DNA from: Tamarix chinensis
Lineage: Eukaryota > Streptophyta > Magnoliopsida > Caryophyllales > Tamaricaceae
Reading direction: 5' to 3'
NCBI GenBank assembly: GCA_030549775.1
Contig: CM060175.1
Location: forward strand, 40,777,915-40,841,914
DNA: 64,000 nt
Shown: positions 1 through 11,539 of the stretch, piece by piece
Layout of the letters: each line of letters begins with the position of its first letter
How positions within the stretch are numbered: position 1 is the first letter of the stretch
Position numbers and translations under genes: made by a program
The notes under the pieces: generated by a model
What the model was told of the DNA's origin: nothing
Databases searched by the model: none
Seen by the model: only the letters and a program-made list of their open reading frames with translations

Positions 1-114
1 ACGGTGATAAATATGTGAAAACATATGTGTTTTGAGAATTTTGTGTTGCAATTGAGCCAAAAACTGCAAAATTGTAGCCTATATGCCATTGCGGTACCAA
101 TGTTTCATTGTATG
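1..114. mobile_element. hAT-like miniature element, right end only (cut by window start)
   Basis: The sequence matches, base pattern for base pattern, the right end of the longer family members at 5188-5764 and 43235-43774: a GATAAATRTGAA stretch, a TTTTG(C/T)GTTG stretch, a degenerate GCGGTACC segment and the terminus CATTGTATG. The left part lies outside the window, so the target duplication cannot be tested. Confidence 0.6.
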
Positions 115-167
115 GTGCCAAATGCTTGGTGATGTCTTTGCCAAACCAAAGAATGCCGAAATGGAAA

Positions 168-534
168 AGATCATGATAGATTGGTGGTGAAATACATTTA
201 TGTAGGGAGGAGTAGCTATTTAAGTGGCGGGAGATGGAATGATGTGCTGGCTATAGGTAGTGAGAATTCAGTTAATTATTTTATTGTGTCATAGAGATTT
301 TCAGTGACCTGTTGTGTCATATGGAGTATATTATGGTATTTGGTAAGTCATGTCTTTTCAATTAGAGTGCTAGGTATGAATAGAGGAATCGTGCAATGAA
401 ATAGGCAGAGAGAATAGTGTTGTTTGGGGGTCTAGGGTCTTGAAAACCTTATTTGGGTGCTCCTTGTTCTCTTGTTTCTGTCCTATCATTGATATTAATT
501 CTCATTTTCCTTTACCACCTGTCTTGTCAAGTAA
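168..534 (+). repeat. 5' LTR of gypsy A
   Basis: Collinear with 13910-14288 over almost its full length, with many substitutions and small indels, which indicates an old insertion. The end was placed at a CAAGTAACA stretch just before the putative primer-binding site. Confidence 0.65.
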
Positions 535-739
535 CAAGTTGGATTAGAGTCTGCCATCATAACTCCTAGTGTAATAGCGCACCATAGGTAGTGATCTAGA
601 TATGGAAGTATTTGCTTTGTATAAAGAAAGACCTAGTATAGATCTAGTTTGCATGGGTGTTGGGCGGCAGAAGTGTGGTGGGATGTTACGATCCCACGTT
701 GATCAAGTATGGGATCGATTATTAGTAAATATAATCCAA

Positions 740-3700
740 GGGTACCCTCCTTCTTGTGCTAGCTTTTGAGGGCAGTGACGTTAGAGGGGGGTCCTAGTAT
801 GGTCCTTGGCTAAGGTCCTAGCCTTTAACATCCGAGGGGACCATTTAAAGGAATTTTTGCGAAGGATGTTAGTAAGGGGCTGCTAGTTCTTTGTAACCCT
901 CAATGAACTTCCTTTAGTATTTGGGAAACCCTAAGAACTCATGCAATTTGCACAGAGACTTGAGCTTTGGCCACATTGAAATTGATAGGGTTTCAGTGGG
1001 TCCCCTTGACCCTACAAATGTGCGCTATATAGGCCACCGAGCTTGCGCTGAAGGGACTTTTAGATTTCTCTAAGAAGAGTTGATGAGCCTTAAGGACTTG
1101 TGGTGCCAAATCTAGTGAGTGATGTGCTCCATATGGGTGTAGTTGTGGATGGTAATATCTTAAAAAAAAAGTGACCAGCACAAATTGTTGCACATAAGTT
1201 TGGAAGACCTCATTCATCGTGCTAGTTCTTGGAACATGAAGGGCGCATTAGCTAACCTAAATGAAAGCTGGCTTTTCCACATGTTGGATTTGATGATTAT
1301 TGAAGTGGAGGTTCAATTTGGTAGTGATGCCATTCAATTCGTCTAGATGCTCGTCTATGATCTGTATAGGAAACTTGTTTTTGATAGTTTTTACATTATG
1401 TTCTTAGTAGTCCACACAAAATGCCATGTGCCATCTTGTTTTAAACTAGCAACGCGAGTGAAGAGAAAAGGGAGTGGCTATGCTAAATAATTTCTATTGT
1501 AGCATCTCTTGGCACCGCTTTCCAATCTAAATTGTCATGGTTAAGGATGAGAGATCACATAATATAGGGCCCATTGTGCACAATCATTTGACGCTAAGAA
1601 TGATTTTGATTCCATTTAGTGGTATTGTTAGGAAATTAATTATGTAAGTGTGCTGCCCCATCTAAACGAGCATTGTCTTGCTAGTGCCTAAACTAGGGAC
1701 TTGCTTTTTGGTTTGCCACTGACCCATGAATTCTTGGTTGTTGGATAAGGGTCAAAACCTCCAATTTGCTACAACTATGCCGATGAAATTTTGTGTAGTG
1801 TCAAGTCTACTAAAACAAGGGTTGGTCTCCCAACTACCTTGACCTTTAATTGCATCATATTGGAATATTTGATCCTTGTCAGTGATCTCGTTTTGGGGTA
1901 TTTCTGTTTCCTCCGTGGGTCTCTTGCTTAGTTGTCTATTCTTTGAATTTCATCCTTGGAGTCATCAATTTCAATCTAAGACATCTTGCACTTGTGCTTT
2001 TGAGTTTACTTATCATCACAGTGGAAACTTAGTCCCTTTTCTTGTTGTTCCATCATCTCAGCCTGACTAAATCTTCGGATAGAGAAAGAAAGCTATGAAG
2101 GGTTGGGTGACTACCTTCAGATTGTCTGCTTGCCCTGACTTCGCTAATGGCGGAGTCTGTGAGGGCCTTGTTGTGCCTAAACTATGGCTCCTCCTAAACG
2201 CCTCCCATTGAACTTTTTCTCATAGCCACATACTAGACTCATAGCTATAACTTGCTTGGCTAATTTCACATTGGTACATGGGGACTTAGTTGGGCCAACA
2301 ATAGAAAGATTGACATGATGATTAGGCTGGAGCGTGGTGGCTCCGACAAGCAAGGATTGGAATTGCTGTTTATATCCTTCTATGGTTTTGATCTAAGTCA
2401 ACCAAACCAATTCTCCCAATATGTTGCTTCGTAGGGGTGGGCTGAACTTCATACTGCAATACTGCTTAAAGCATTCCCAATTAAGCTTCTTCTCCCATTC
2501 TAAAGTATGATACCATAATTGGGATGATAAGAAGTTAGACCCATCTTGTCTTCTTTTAGGGTAAAAAGATTTCTAAAGAGTAAATTGTGACGATTGAGCT
2601 TGCCTATGGGTTCTTATGTACCATCATAGGCTGGAAACTCCATCTTCATCTTCATATACATAAGGGGAAGCCATTGATGAGATAAATTCATTGGCGTAAT
2701 AAGGTAGGGTTGGAAGTAAGTAACGCCATTGTGGATTGAGTAGCTCGTGGGTAGTGATTGGTGATGGAAGATTTTAGGTCCACTAGGGCAACACACCTTA
2801 GAGGATTGAGGAGTGTTTGTGGCAATGTGCCATTGCGTTCCATGGCTATGGCCGTCAGTGGGGTCTACTTTGGTTGGGCGGTGCTAGCATACAATTAAAC
2901 TCGGTCCCGATACGCTATATCGGCCGATATTTATCGGATTTTGGGTTAGCCGATATGCAAAATTGGCGATACGCGATGGATTTAGAATTTCACGTATTTA
3001 TCAGCGATATATCGGTTATCGATCGATATTTGCCGATATTTGTCGATATTTACCGATATTTACTGGTATTTGCTAATATTTTTTGTGAAAAAAAATAAAA
3101 AATTATACCGCGACGACCGCGACATATAAAATATCGTTCACAATGCTCCGATACCGCAATGCCGCGACCGCAACCGCAACCGCAATCGCAACCGCGACCA
3201 CGATTTTATTGCTTGGGTGCTAGTGCTATGGGCTCTCAATGTTTTTTGATTCGGGTCTACTCAAGGGTTTTTGGGCACATGACCTTTGCTAGGGTGCTTA
3301 ACTCCTGTGCAATGTTGAGAGCTCATTTTGCTAATACTTGGGTTTCCTTGACTTCTTTTCTGGTTTCTCTTAATTGTTGGTGAGTTTCCTCAAACATCTT
3401 TGACATCTTTTTCTCTGATACCAAATTGGTATGACCCTGAGTTAAGAATTGGGGTAACAAAGGATGGAGAGGCTGATTTGGGTTAGAAGAGGATGAAGAA
3501 CAAGCTCTTGTACCCTTACCTATAATGTAGTGAGTGCAAAAGATGCAAGGAAGGAGTGGGGGAAGGTTGAAAATCTCATTGAGAGAAAGGAGATTAGTGA
3601 CGCTTAGGGTAGGGAGCCAAAAGGGGTTGGCCATTGTGAGTGGAGAGAACATAGACAAAATAGGGCTAGGGAATCAACTCTAGCATGTCTATTTTTGTGG

Positions 3701-3914
3701 CTCTATCCTCTTATTTATATGCTATTATTGTAGCAGATGAGGAATTAGCAAGCTTGTTATTAATAAGACCAAACCTAATACACAAATTGACTAATCAACT
3801 AAGGTTCACTAGGAATTAATAAAAACTAATGCTTGGTGCTTATTGATGGACTTGAGTTTAACACATTAGGGCTGTAATTGGACCTAGCCCTAGCCCACAA
3901 ATGCGTCTGTAACA
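740..3914 (-). mobile_element. Truncated Ty3/gypsy element C, antisense inside A
   Basis: On the minus strand an LTR (about 3430-3914, starting TGTTACAG) is followed by a primer-binding site TTTGGTATCAGAG (about 3413-3425), a gag start (MSKMFEETHQQLRETRKEV, near 3400), a gag body (MEFPAYDGT near 2620-2645, then an NWECFKQYC-like stretch) and reverse transcriptase (MNEVFQ...FVLV, 993-1217) running into a YRKFIEGY-like RNase H linker near 880-920. It stops there: there is no integrase and no second LTR, so the 3' half is missing. Many stops and frameshifts are present. A hAT-like miniature element (2888-3215) interrupts gag. Confidence 0.65.
2888..3215. mobile_element. hAT-like miniature element, 328 bp
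   Basis: Terminal inverted repeats CATACAATTAAA (left) and CAAGCAATAAAA (right, complement). The 8-bp target duplication GGTGCTAG is perfect (2880-2887 and 3216-3223). It contains a 10-bp-phased array of CGATATTTR-like motifs at 3021-3080 and a CCGCAA-type GC-rich stretch near the right end (3155-3200). It has no coding capacity and sits in the gag of gypsy C, reversed relative to most copies here. Confidence 0.85.
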
Positions 3915-3949
3915 AATCTTAGCCTATGTCATTCTAAAACCTCATTGAG

Positions 3950-4405
3950 AGCTATGGTGAGATTGATAAAAAAGGAAGGATAAGGGTGTTGTTAGGGTGC
4001 CATCCAAGGATGCTTAGGAGGGCTTAGTTGTTCCCAAAGCTGTGTTGGAATTGATTAAACAATAAAAGGATGTTATGGCCCAATCAGAAGGGCTTCCCAT
4101 AGATTAAACTTAGACTAGGCATAGGTGTGTGAATGTTTATCCTTATGAGTACGCACATGCCTAGAAGAATGAGATTGAGAAACTGGTTTGAGAAATTCTT
4201 CCAGCTCATTGCAACTCCTTTTTAATCCCTATTACCTTGGCGTGGAAGAAGGACGGGAGGTGGCGATTCCGCATGGACTGTAGAGCTTTAAATGAGGTAT
4301 TAAATTTCCTAAATCTATAATCGATGAGTTATTTGACAAACTCTATTAGGCTATCATCTTTTTTAAGTTGAATTTAAGGTGGGTATCACCAAATTTGGGT
4401 CATAT
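3950..4405 (+). pseudogene. Reverse transcriptase of gypsy A, first part
   Basis: Plus-strand frames read through the start of a gypsy reverse transcriptase: an EGLP-like motif, a PYEYAHAQKNEIEKLV segment, AWKKDGRWRFRMDCRALNE, then IIDELFDKL and a broken DLR-GYHQI segment. Stops and frameshifts are frequent. The homology ends at the LTR of gypsy B and continues after that element near 11545, which proves the nesting. Confidence 0.75.
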
Positions 4406-4811
4406 TCATACAATATTAAAGTCTTATTCTAGGAGAAAGACATGCGAGACACTTGGCAAATATCATGCGGAAATGGAAGAAGTTATTGGAAAGGTGGATA
4501 GAGAATAATTGCTATATGTGTCACTAAATAAAGATCAACTACTAAATGTGTCCTCCCAAGTCCGTGTATTCAGTTATATTAATGTATTCAGTTAGTATGT
4601 ATTTAGTTTATGTAACTGAAAATGTTATTATGAATAGGGGGTTCCAAGATGAATAAGGGCCGATTTGAAGAAGTAATAAATTATGTTAATTAGGAGTTTT
4701 GACTCGATAGGGACATATTTATTAAGGAATTTATGCGTTCAGATCCTTGTACATCATTCTGCTAATAAAATTATTACTTATCTCCGTATTGTTTTCATTT
4801 AGCATCTACCA
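4406..4811 (+). repeat. 5' LTR of gypsy B
   Basis: Aligns with 11159-11539 over its length, sharing GACACTTGGCAAATATCATG and AATAATTGCTATATGTGTCA. The left copy has an extra ATTCAGTTA-type duplication near 4570-4610. It is followed by a primer-binding site complementary to initiator tRNA-Met. Confidence 0.8.
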
Positions 4812-4839
4812 CTTTTGGTATCAAAGTCGGTTGGCAATA

Positions 4840-6315
4840 TGGTTTCCACATGATCATCTTCTGTTCCTCAAGGAACTACTAACCCGCCTATTGGTCCTAC
4901 CAATGACCATCTTGTTCAACAATCAACCGCATCCAGACTTGAGGCCATTGATGCTTTAGCGGCAGATGTGGTGTCACTTAAAGCCTGAGCTAGCAGTTCT
5001 TAACAGGAAGCAAAAAACAAGAGCCCACTCTATGAGGATAAGGCTAATTATTCTCACTCAAGACCAAAATTGGGTCGTTCTAGTTGGGATGATGAGGATG
5101 AGGATGAATTGGACAATCCTAGGGGGAGTAGGGGCAGATCCAAATTTTGGCACACAAAGATGGCATTTCCAAAATTTGAGGGAGGAACAAGCAATAAAAT
5201 CGTGGTTGCAGTCACATTTGTGGTTGTGGTGTCTAGGTATTGGAGTGTCACAAATGATAAATTATGTGTCGTGGCTGTTGTAGTGTGAATTTTTATTTTT
5301 ATTTTCCCTATATAATCTAATTATTATTTATTAATCATTTGAATATACATATTTAATAAACTGGTGTTTTATATTATATTACTAATGATAAATTGCCCTA
5401 ATAATCCTAAATTGCGTTATAATGAAAAAGTCATGTTATTTAGTAGGATATGTAAAAGGAACAAATGACAGTACTTTATTATTGTTCAACATTAACTTGG
5501 TTCAATATATATATAGTAAATAAGTAAGAAAAATTAATCATGCATGATTTTTTTCAATAGATTTAAGAATTTTTAATAAATTAACGATTTATCGGTGATT
5601 TATCCCGATTTATTGATGATATTTTCTCATCTATCGGCGATTTATCGGCCGATAAATGTGAAAATTTAAAACCGTAGCGTATCGGTAATTTCAAGTAGTG
5701 GCTGACCAAAAAACCACTAAATAGCAGTTGCTACACTATAGCGGAACCACATTTTAATTGTATGGGAGGAGACCCTTGTGGGGGGATTTTCAAGGTAGAA
5801 AAATATTTATCGAACTCTAGATGATTCAAAGGTTGACATTGCTACTATGTAATTAGATGGAGATGACCTTGATTTATTTGCCTGGATAAATACAAAGCAA
5901 ACAATCATTTATTTGGAGGGGTTGGCCAAAGATTTATAGGACAATTATGATCCTTAAGAATTCCAAAATCCTGATGAATATCTTTGTGGTATACACCAAA
6001 TAGGAGTATTGTCAGGAGTTTGTCAAAAGATCATCCAGGGTAAAAAATTGGCCCGAGCATTGCTTGCTTGGAGTTTTTTTGAATGAATTGAAGGATGTCT
6101 TGAAAGCTAATGTATGTAGTCATAATTCTAGAAGTGTTTATAAAGCTATGAGTTTGGCGGTGGAATTTGAAGCTAAATACAAGCCTGTACGAGTTTCTAA
6201 AGCGCCTAATTAGATCATTCAGTGTAAGCCCAATACATCCAACAATTGGGTCTCACGGGAAACTAAAGTCATGGCATTGGGACCTCCAACCACTCATTTC
6301 TCTCAGCCAATGTTG
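4840..6315 (+). pseudogene. gag of gypsy B
   Basis: A start at about 4840 reads a short segment, a stop, then VPQGTTNPPIGPTNDHLVQQ and LEAIDALAADVVSLKA, an ordinary gypsy gag N-terminus. After the inserted element at 5188-5764 the capsid part resumes with FKVEKYF-, DLFAW-, FQNPDEYLCGI- and VYKAMSLAVEFEAKY-like segments up to 6315. Several stops and frameshifts make it non-functional. Confidence 0.7.
5188..5764. mobile_element. hAT-like miniature element, 577 bp
   Basis: Termini CAAGCAATAAAATCG (left) and the complement of ATTTTAATTGTATG (right). Flanks GGGAGGAA and GGAGGAGA form an imperfect 8-bp duplication. It is a long-subfamily member, collinear with 43235-43774 over nearly its whole length, with repeated GATTTATCGG motifs near the right end. 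It splits gag of gypsy B. Confidence 0.8.
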
Positions 6316-6375
6316 TTAGGATCGGGATTCTATGTAGGATCAAAGAAGGCTTGTAGAATCAAATTGTATAGATCG

Positions 6376-6459
6376 TAGGTTCATAAGATCCTACGAAATT
6401 GGCAAAAATGTTATCTCATAGGACTTGTATGCTATAAATTATTCACATTTAAAGTTAAA
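6376..6459 (+). repeat. 84-bp direct repeat, left copy
   Basis: Identical to 6710-6793 except for one base (6451 versus 6785). The two copies flank exactly 250 bp of unrelated gypsy reverse transcriptase. Confidence 0.95.
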
Positions 6460-6709
6460 GAATTTCCGGAGGTGTTCCCCAAAGAAATACCAGGTATGCC
6501 TCCGGTTCGGGAAATTGACTTCAAAATCGAGTTAGTGCCGGGAGCTAAGCCTGTTTCCAAGGCTCCTTACAGAATGACACCAGTTGAGTTGAAAGAATTG
6601 AAGGTCCAGTTGGAGGAACTCTTAGAGCACGGGTACATCCGGCCTAGTGTATCGCCGTGGGGAGCACCGGTTTTGTTTGTGAAGAAGAAGGACGGTAGTC
6701 TCCGTCTCA
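6460..6709 (+). pseudogene. Orphan slice of gypsy reverse transcriptase between 84-bp repeats
   Basis: One uninterrupted frame runs through the whole slice: [20 protein letters not shown], then the PYRM motif, [39 protein letters not shown]. This is the N-terminal part of a plant gypsy (Tekay-like) reverse transcriptase, different from and better preserved than that of the surrounding element B. It has no LTRs, protease or catalytic YxDD region. It begins and ends sharply at the direct repeats, as expected for DNA copied in during break repair rather than for a transposed element. Confidence 0.85.
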
Positions 6710-6793
6710 TAGGTTCATAAGATCCTACGAAATTGGCAAAAATGTTATCTCATAGGACTTGTATGCTATAAATTATTCACATTTCAAGTTAAA
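6710..6793 (+). repeat. 84-bp direct repeat, right copy
   Basis: Partner of 6376-6459, offset 334 bp, one mismatch. Confidence 0.95.
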
Positions 6794-7794
6794 TAAAACC
6801 AAAAATTTCTAGATGGGCTTTTAAATAGTTAAATAGAGTTTAACATGGAAATAGACGCAAAACAATAATTGCTTATTAAATGCATATAAAATCTACATGA
6901 AACAAACATAAACCCATTAGAGTAAAGCACAAAGCTTATGAATCAAAATCATAACTACGGTAAATATTCATCCAAAAATGTTGAACAAAATTATTAATTT
7001 ATTATGCAAGCTTGGAACTAAAATGAAAAAACTAGAGTAGCCAAGTCTAAGTAACATACTTTTTTGAAAATACCTAGTGCAAAATTAGAAAATAAACTTT
7101 GTGGGTGCTACTGCTACTATTGTTGGGTAGCTGGAGTTCGTTGTACCATTTTTGTTGGAGTTTGAAACTACCAGTGCATAATTGTGGACCAAAGTTTGTT
7201 TTCATTACTTGTCTTGTTGAACACACAAATATGATTTTGGAAGAAGATGTGGGAAAAAAACCTGACTAGAACAAGGGTTTAAGGAATGAATGAAAGGGAT
7301 GCAGACGAGTCTTAAAATAGATTTCAAGCTGAGAATTTTCATTACAAATTTATTATTTTTTTAGTTTTTACACTAAAAATGGTATTCGTTAGAATTAGCC
7401 GATTCTAATTGATCTTGCTCCGATCCTTCTTCGATCCTATCAATCGTACTTTGATCTTGATGTCCTTTAAATTATGAAAGTGGTGTTTGGTTAGGATTGG
7501 TGGGATAGTAGGATCAGTTTTAGGATCGCGATCCCACCAATCCTGAACAATCCTATACTCTGATCCTGCTATCTTAGTGATTCTACTTCCGATTTGGATC
7601 AATTTTTCACTAATGGCTTGTAGGATTGTATGATCCTACAATCCGAATCGCGATTTTAATAACAATGTTCTCAGTGCTCTTCTTTAACATGGGTTGCTTT
7701 CCAACTATCTTCTTGGGACACAGAATTCCAGAAGGCCTTTGCTTCTAATGTGATGAAAAATTTGTACCATATCTAGGGAAAATGAGCAGCCATA

Positions 7795-10700
7795 ATGGAA
7801 CTCGCTGAAGATGACGACACCATATCTAGGGAAAACGAACAACCTGAAATTGAGGTAAATGGAGAAGATTTTGCTGAAATTTCCTTTCATGCTATTTTAG
7901 GGAAGGCAACTGGTACTATAATGAATCTACCTGGAACTATGGGAGATAATAAGGTTTTAATCCTCATTGATAATGGTTCAACACATAATTTTGTTTAAGT
8001 TGTGAAAACACTTAATTTGCCAACTAAGTTTATTCCTTCGTTTAGTGTTCAAATCGGCAATGTTGAAATTATTTGGTGCAACCGAATATGTCAGAATGTT
8101 GTTTAATTACCAGGTTTGATGATTGCTTCCCATTCTCCATAGGAGGTGCCAGTTTGGTCTTGGGTGTCAAATGGTTGGCTTCTCTATGATTCAAGCAAAT
8201 TGGAATTAAATGTTCTTGATTTTCTATTTGAATGACTAAAAGTATAAGCTGCAAGGATTTCCACATCAACCTCCAGTAGAAGCCACCTTTCAACTTCTTT
8301 CGAAGGAAAAATTATCACAAGATAGTTCAACCTTAGATCCATCTATTCAAATTCTACTTAAAAAATTTGAAGATGTTTTGACGGAATCTACAACTCTACC
8401 TCTTTTCTGTAACCACACCCACTCCATACCCTTACTTCCACATTCTAAACCACCCAACCTTCAACCTTACCGTTATCCATGCCACCAAAACTCTAAAATT
8501 GAAAAACAAGTTACTAACATGCTGCAACCAAAACTCTAAAATTGAAAAACAAGTTTCTAACATGCTGCAATCTGGCTTCCAGTTTTAGCCTGTTTGGTAG
8601 TCCCGTTTTATTGGTTAAGAAGAAGTATGAGTCATGGCATTTGTGTGTTGATTATCGAAGCTTTAACGAGATTACTGTTCTAGATCGATATCCCATTCCA
8701 AACATTGATGAACTTCTAGATGAACTATATGGTGCTGCTGTATTTTCAAAAATTGATCTACGTTTTGGGTGTCACCAGATATGAGTCCACCCTCCAGATG
8801 TATATAAAACTTCATTTTGGACACATTCAGGTCAATATGAATTTATTGTGATGCCATTTGGTCTCACCAACACACCCTCCACATTTCAGTCTGCCATGAA
8901 TGACCTCTTCCACCCCTATTTATGGAAATTCATTTTCGTCTTCTTTGACGATATATTAATTTACAGTACCAGCATCCAGCAACATGCTGCTTATTTAAAG
9001 GTTGCACTTGATCTTCTTGCTAAACACCGGTTTTTTGCTAAAGCTTCGAAATGTTTGTTTGGACAAACTCAGATTTCTTTTCTTGGGCATGTGGTTTCAG
9101 CTGAGGGTGTGGGAGTTGATCCAGAAAAAGTACGAGCAGTGACTAATTGACCAATACCAACCATTGTCAAAGAACTCGGTTTTTTTTTGGGCTTAACAGG
9201 ATGTTATTGCAGATTTGTGACGAATTATGGACTTCTATCAAAGCCCTTGACTGAACTCACAAAAAAGGATGGGTTTAAATGGTCTACTGTTGTAACAATG
9301 GCCTTCCAAAGACTCAAGCATTCACTCACTTCAGTCCCTGTTCTCTAATTGCCAAATTTTGATGAATCTTTTACTGTGGAATGCGATGCGTCATCAGAAG
9401 GAATAGGAGCAATTCTCATCCAATTTGGTCATTTGATTGCTTATTTTAGTAAGGGACTTTCTTTCTCAAACCGTTTAAAGTCTACTTATGATCATGAACT
9501 GTTAGCTCTTGTGTTAGCCTTGCAAAAATGGAAGCACTACTCATTGGGCTGACATTTTTTTGTAAAGTCTTGATCATTGTAGTCTCAAGTATTTATTAGA
9601 CCAGCGCATTACCACTGTTGAGCAGCGACGTTTGCTTATGAAGTTACTTCCATTTGATTTTTCAATCATTTATAGACGTGGATCTCAAAATAAAGGTGCA
9701 GATGCTCTTTCTAGATGACCACAACATGCTGCACTTTTATCTCTGGTTATTCAAATTACCCTGGATTTTTTAGAGTTGGAGGATGCTCTTTGAACAGATC
9801 CATACACTAGAAACATTATGGCTTCACTTTCAAAGGATACTTCATCAATTTCAGACTTTCAGGCTGTGGGCAACAAGCTTTACTACAAGAATCGGTTGGT
9901 GATTCCTGATCTCCCTTCTCTTAAGCAAAAGCTTATTTTTGAATCTCATGACAACTTGACATCAGGGCTTGGAGGATATTTAAAGACTTTGAAAAGGCTG
10001 TCTTTCAATTTCTTCTGGCCACGAATGAAGCAGGATGTCAGGTGCTGGGTACAAAATTGCTTGGTGCGTCAGCAAAATAAATATCAAATGTTGGCTCCAG
10101 CAGGACTTCTACATCCTTTGCCAATTCCCAGAAGAATCTGGGAAGATATTTCAATTGATTTTATAATTGTTCTTCCTGAATCTGGTGGATATGATGTCAT
10201 ACTGGTGGTAGTATCGCCTCAATAAATACTCTCATTTTATTCCCTTAGCTCATCCATTTACTGCCAAGATTGTTGCTGCTGTCTTTTGCAAAGAGATTGT
10301 GTGCTTACACAGTATTCCCAAATCTATTGTCTCAGACTAAGACAAACGAGATTATATATGAGTACTGCCTATCATCCTCAGTTTGATGGGCAAACTGAAG
10401 TTGTTAATAGATGTTTGGAAACTTACCTGAGATGTTTTGCTCATGAACAACCCCATTCTTGGCATAAGTTTCTTCCATGGGTAGAATATTCATTTAACAC
10501 TGGCTTTCACTCATCTGTGGGCACCACACCTTTCAAAGTTGTTTATGGAAGAGAACCACCTACTATTCAGCCATATTTACAAGGGGAGACTCAAATTGCA
10601 GACTTGGAAGAACAAGTACTGGCTATGGTTGAGATGTTGAAGGAGAATCTACTCAAAGCTCAGTCCCGCATGAATGCTCAGGCTGATTCTAAGAGAAGAG

Positions 10701-11150
10701 AATTAACCTTTAATGTTGATGATGCTGTCTTTTTGAGAATTCAACCATACTGCCAGCGATCACTTGCTAAGCGCAGGTATGAAAAGCTATCACCCAGATT
10801 TTTCGTCCCTTACAAAATTATTTGCTGTAGGGGACCAGTAGCATATGAATTGGATCTTCCAGCCTCATCCAAGGTTCATCCCATTTTTCATCTCTCTCTT
10901 GCGCCCTGCTTATGGACAGCAACCATCTACAATACCTCCCCCTATACCTATTGCTTCTGATTGGAAGCTCAACTTAAATCCGGTAAAAGTTTTGGGTCAT
11001 TGATGGGTCAAGAATGGAGGAGTTACCTCACTGGAACTGTTAGGATGATGGGCAGAGCGCCCACTTGAAGTAGCTAGCTGGGAGAACTATGATTTACTGC
11101 TAGGCCAATTTCCCTCTTTCAGCCTTGAGAACAAGGCTTCTTTCCAGGGA
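7795..11150 (+). pseudogene. protease-pol region of gypsy B
   Basis: Aspartic protease at 7795-7998 (VLILIDNGSTHNFV; the usual DSG is DNG). Reverse transcriptase at 8542-9150 includes VLLVKKK, FSKIDLR, MPFGLTN and the catalytic FVFFDDILIYS. RNase H follows at 9349-9552 (TVECDASSEG). The integrase zinc-binding region at 9930-10090 has lost metal ligands (one His appears as Leu, the last Cys as Arg). The integrase core at 10130-10600 has a deletion around the second catalytic Asp. A YGREPP segment, an LSPRFF segment and a chromodomain-like tail (PLEVASWENYDLLLGQFPSF) close it. Stops occur in every domain link, so no product is expected. Confidence 0.85.
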
Positions 11151-11158
11151 GGGTTTAA

Positions 11159-11539
11159 TGATACAATATCTTATTTTAGGAGAAAGACTCACAAGACACT
11201 TGGCAAATATCATGCTGAAATGGAAGAAGTTACTGGAAAGGTGAATAGAGAATAATTGCTATATGTGTCACTGGATAAAGATCAACTATTAAACTTGTCC
11301 TACCAAGTATCTATTCAGTTTATGTAACTCACTGATGATATTAAAAATAGGGGGGGTTCTACGATGAATATAGGCAGATTTGAAGTAGTAATAAATTATG
11401 TTTATTAGGAGTTTTGTCCACTCCATACGGACATATGTATCAAAGAATTTATGTGTTCAGATCCCGGCACATCATTCTGCCAATAAAAATAATTACTTTC
11501 TTTTCATCTTCACATTGTTTTCATTCGGCATCTACTGCA
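11159..11539 (+). repeat. 3' LTR of gypsy B
   Basis: Starts TGATACAATATC directly after a purine tract and ends near CATCTACTGCA. Right after it the reverse transcriptase of gypsy A resumes (NIPKATFRTYKWHYKFLVMP). Confidence 0.8.

Larger units (their letters stand above)
6316..7662. mobile_element. DNA element with GATC-rich terminal inverted repeats
   Basis: Left terminus TTAGGATCGGGATTC and right terminus (complement) TTATTAAAATCGCGATTC form imperfect inverted repeats. Flanks CAATGTTG (6308-6315) and CAATGTTC (7663-7670) are a 7-of-8 target duplication. Several GATCCTAC and GATCC motifs lie near both ends. No transposase is readable. The element interrupts gypsy B between gag and protease. 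The superfamily is uncertain (hAT or MULE-like). It hosts the 334-bp insertion described separately. Confidence 0.7.
4406..11539 (+). mobile_element. Ty3/gypsy LTR retrotransposon B nested in A
   Basis: LTRs 4406-4811 and 11159-11539 are clearly related. A primer-binding site TGGTATCAAAG lies at 4816-4826 and a purine-rich GGGAGGGTTTAA tract directly precedes the 3' LTR. Gene order is gag, protease, reverse transcriptase, RNase H, integrase, chromodomain-like tail, as in plant chromoviruses (lineage inferred). The element lies inside the reverse transcriptase of A. I could not find a clean 5-bp target duplication. It is itself broken by DNA elements at 5188-5764 and 6316-7662 and by many stops. 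Confidence 0.8.
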
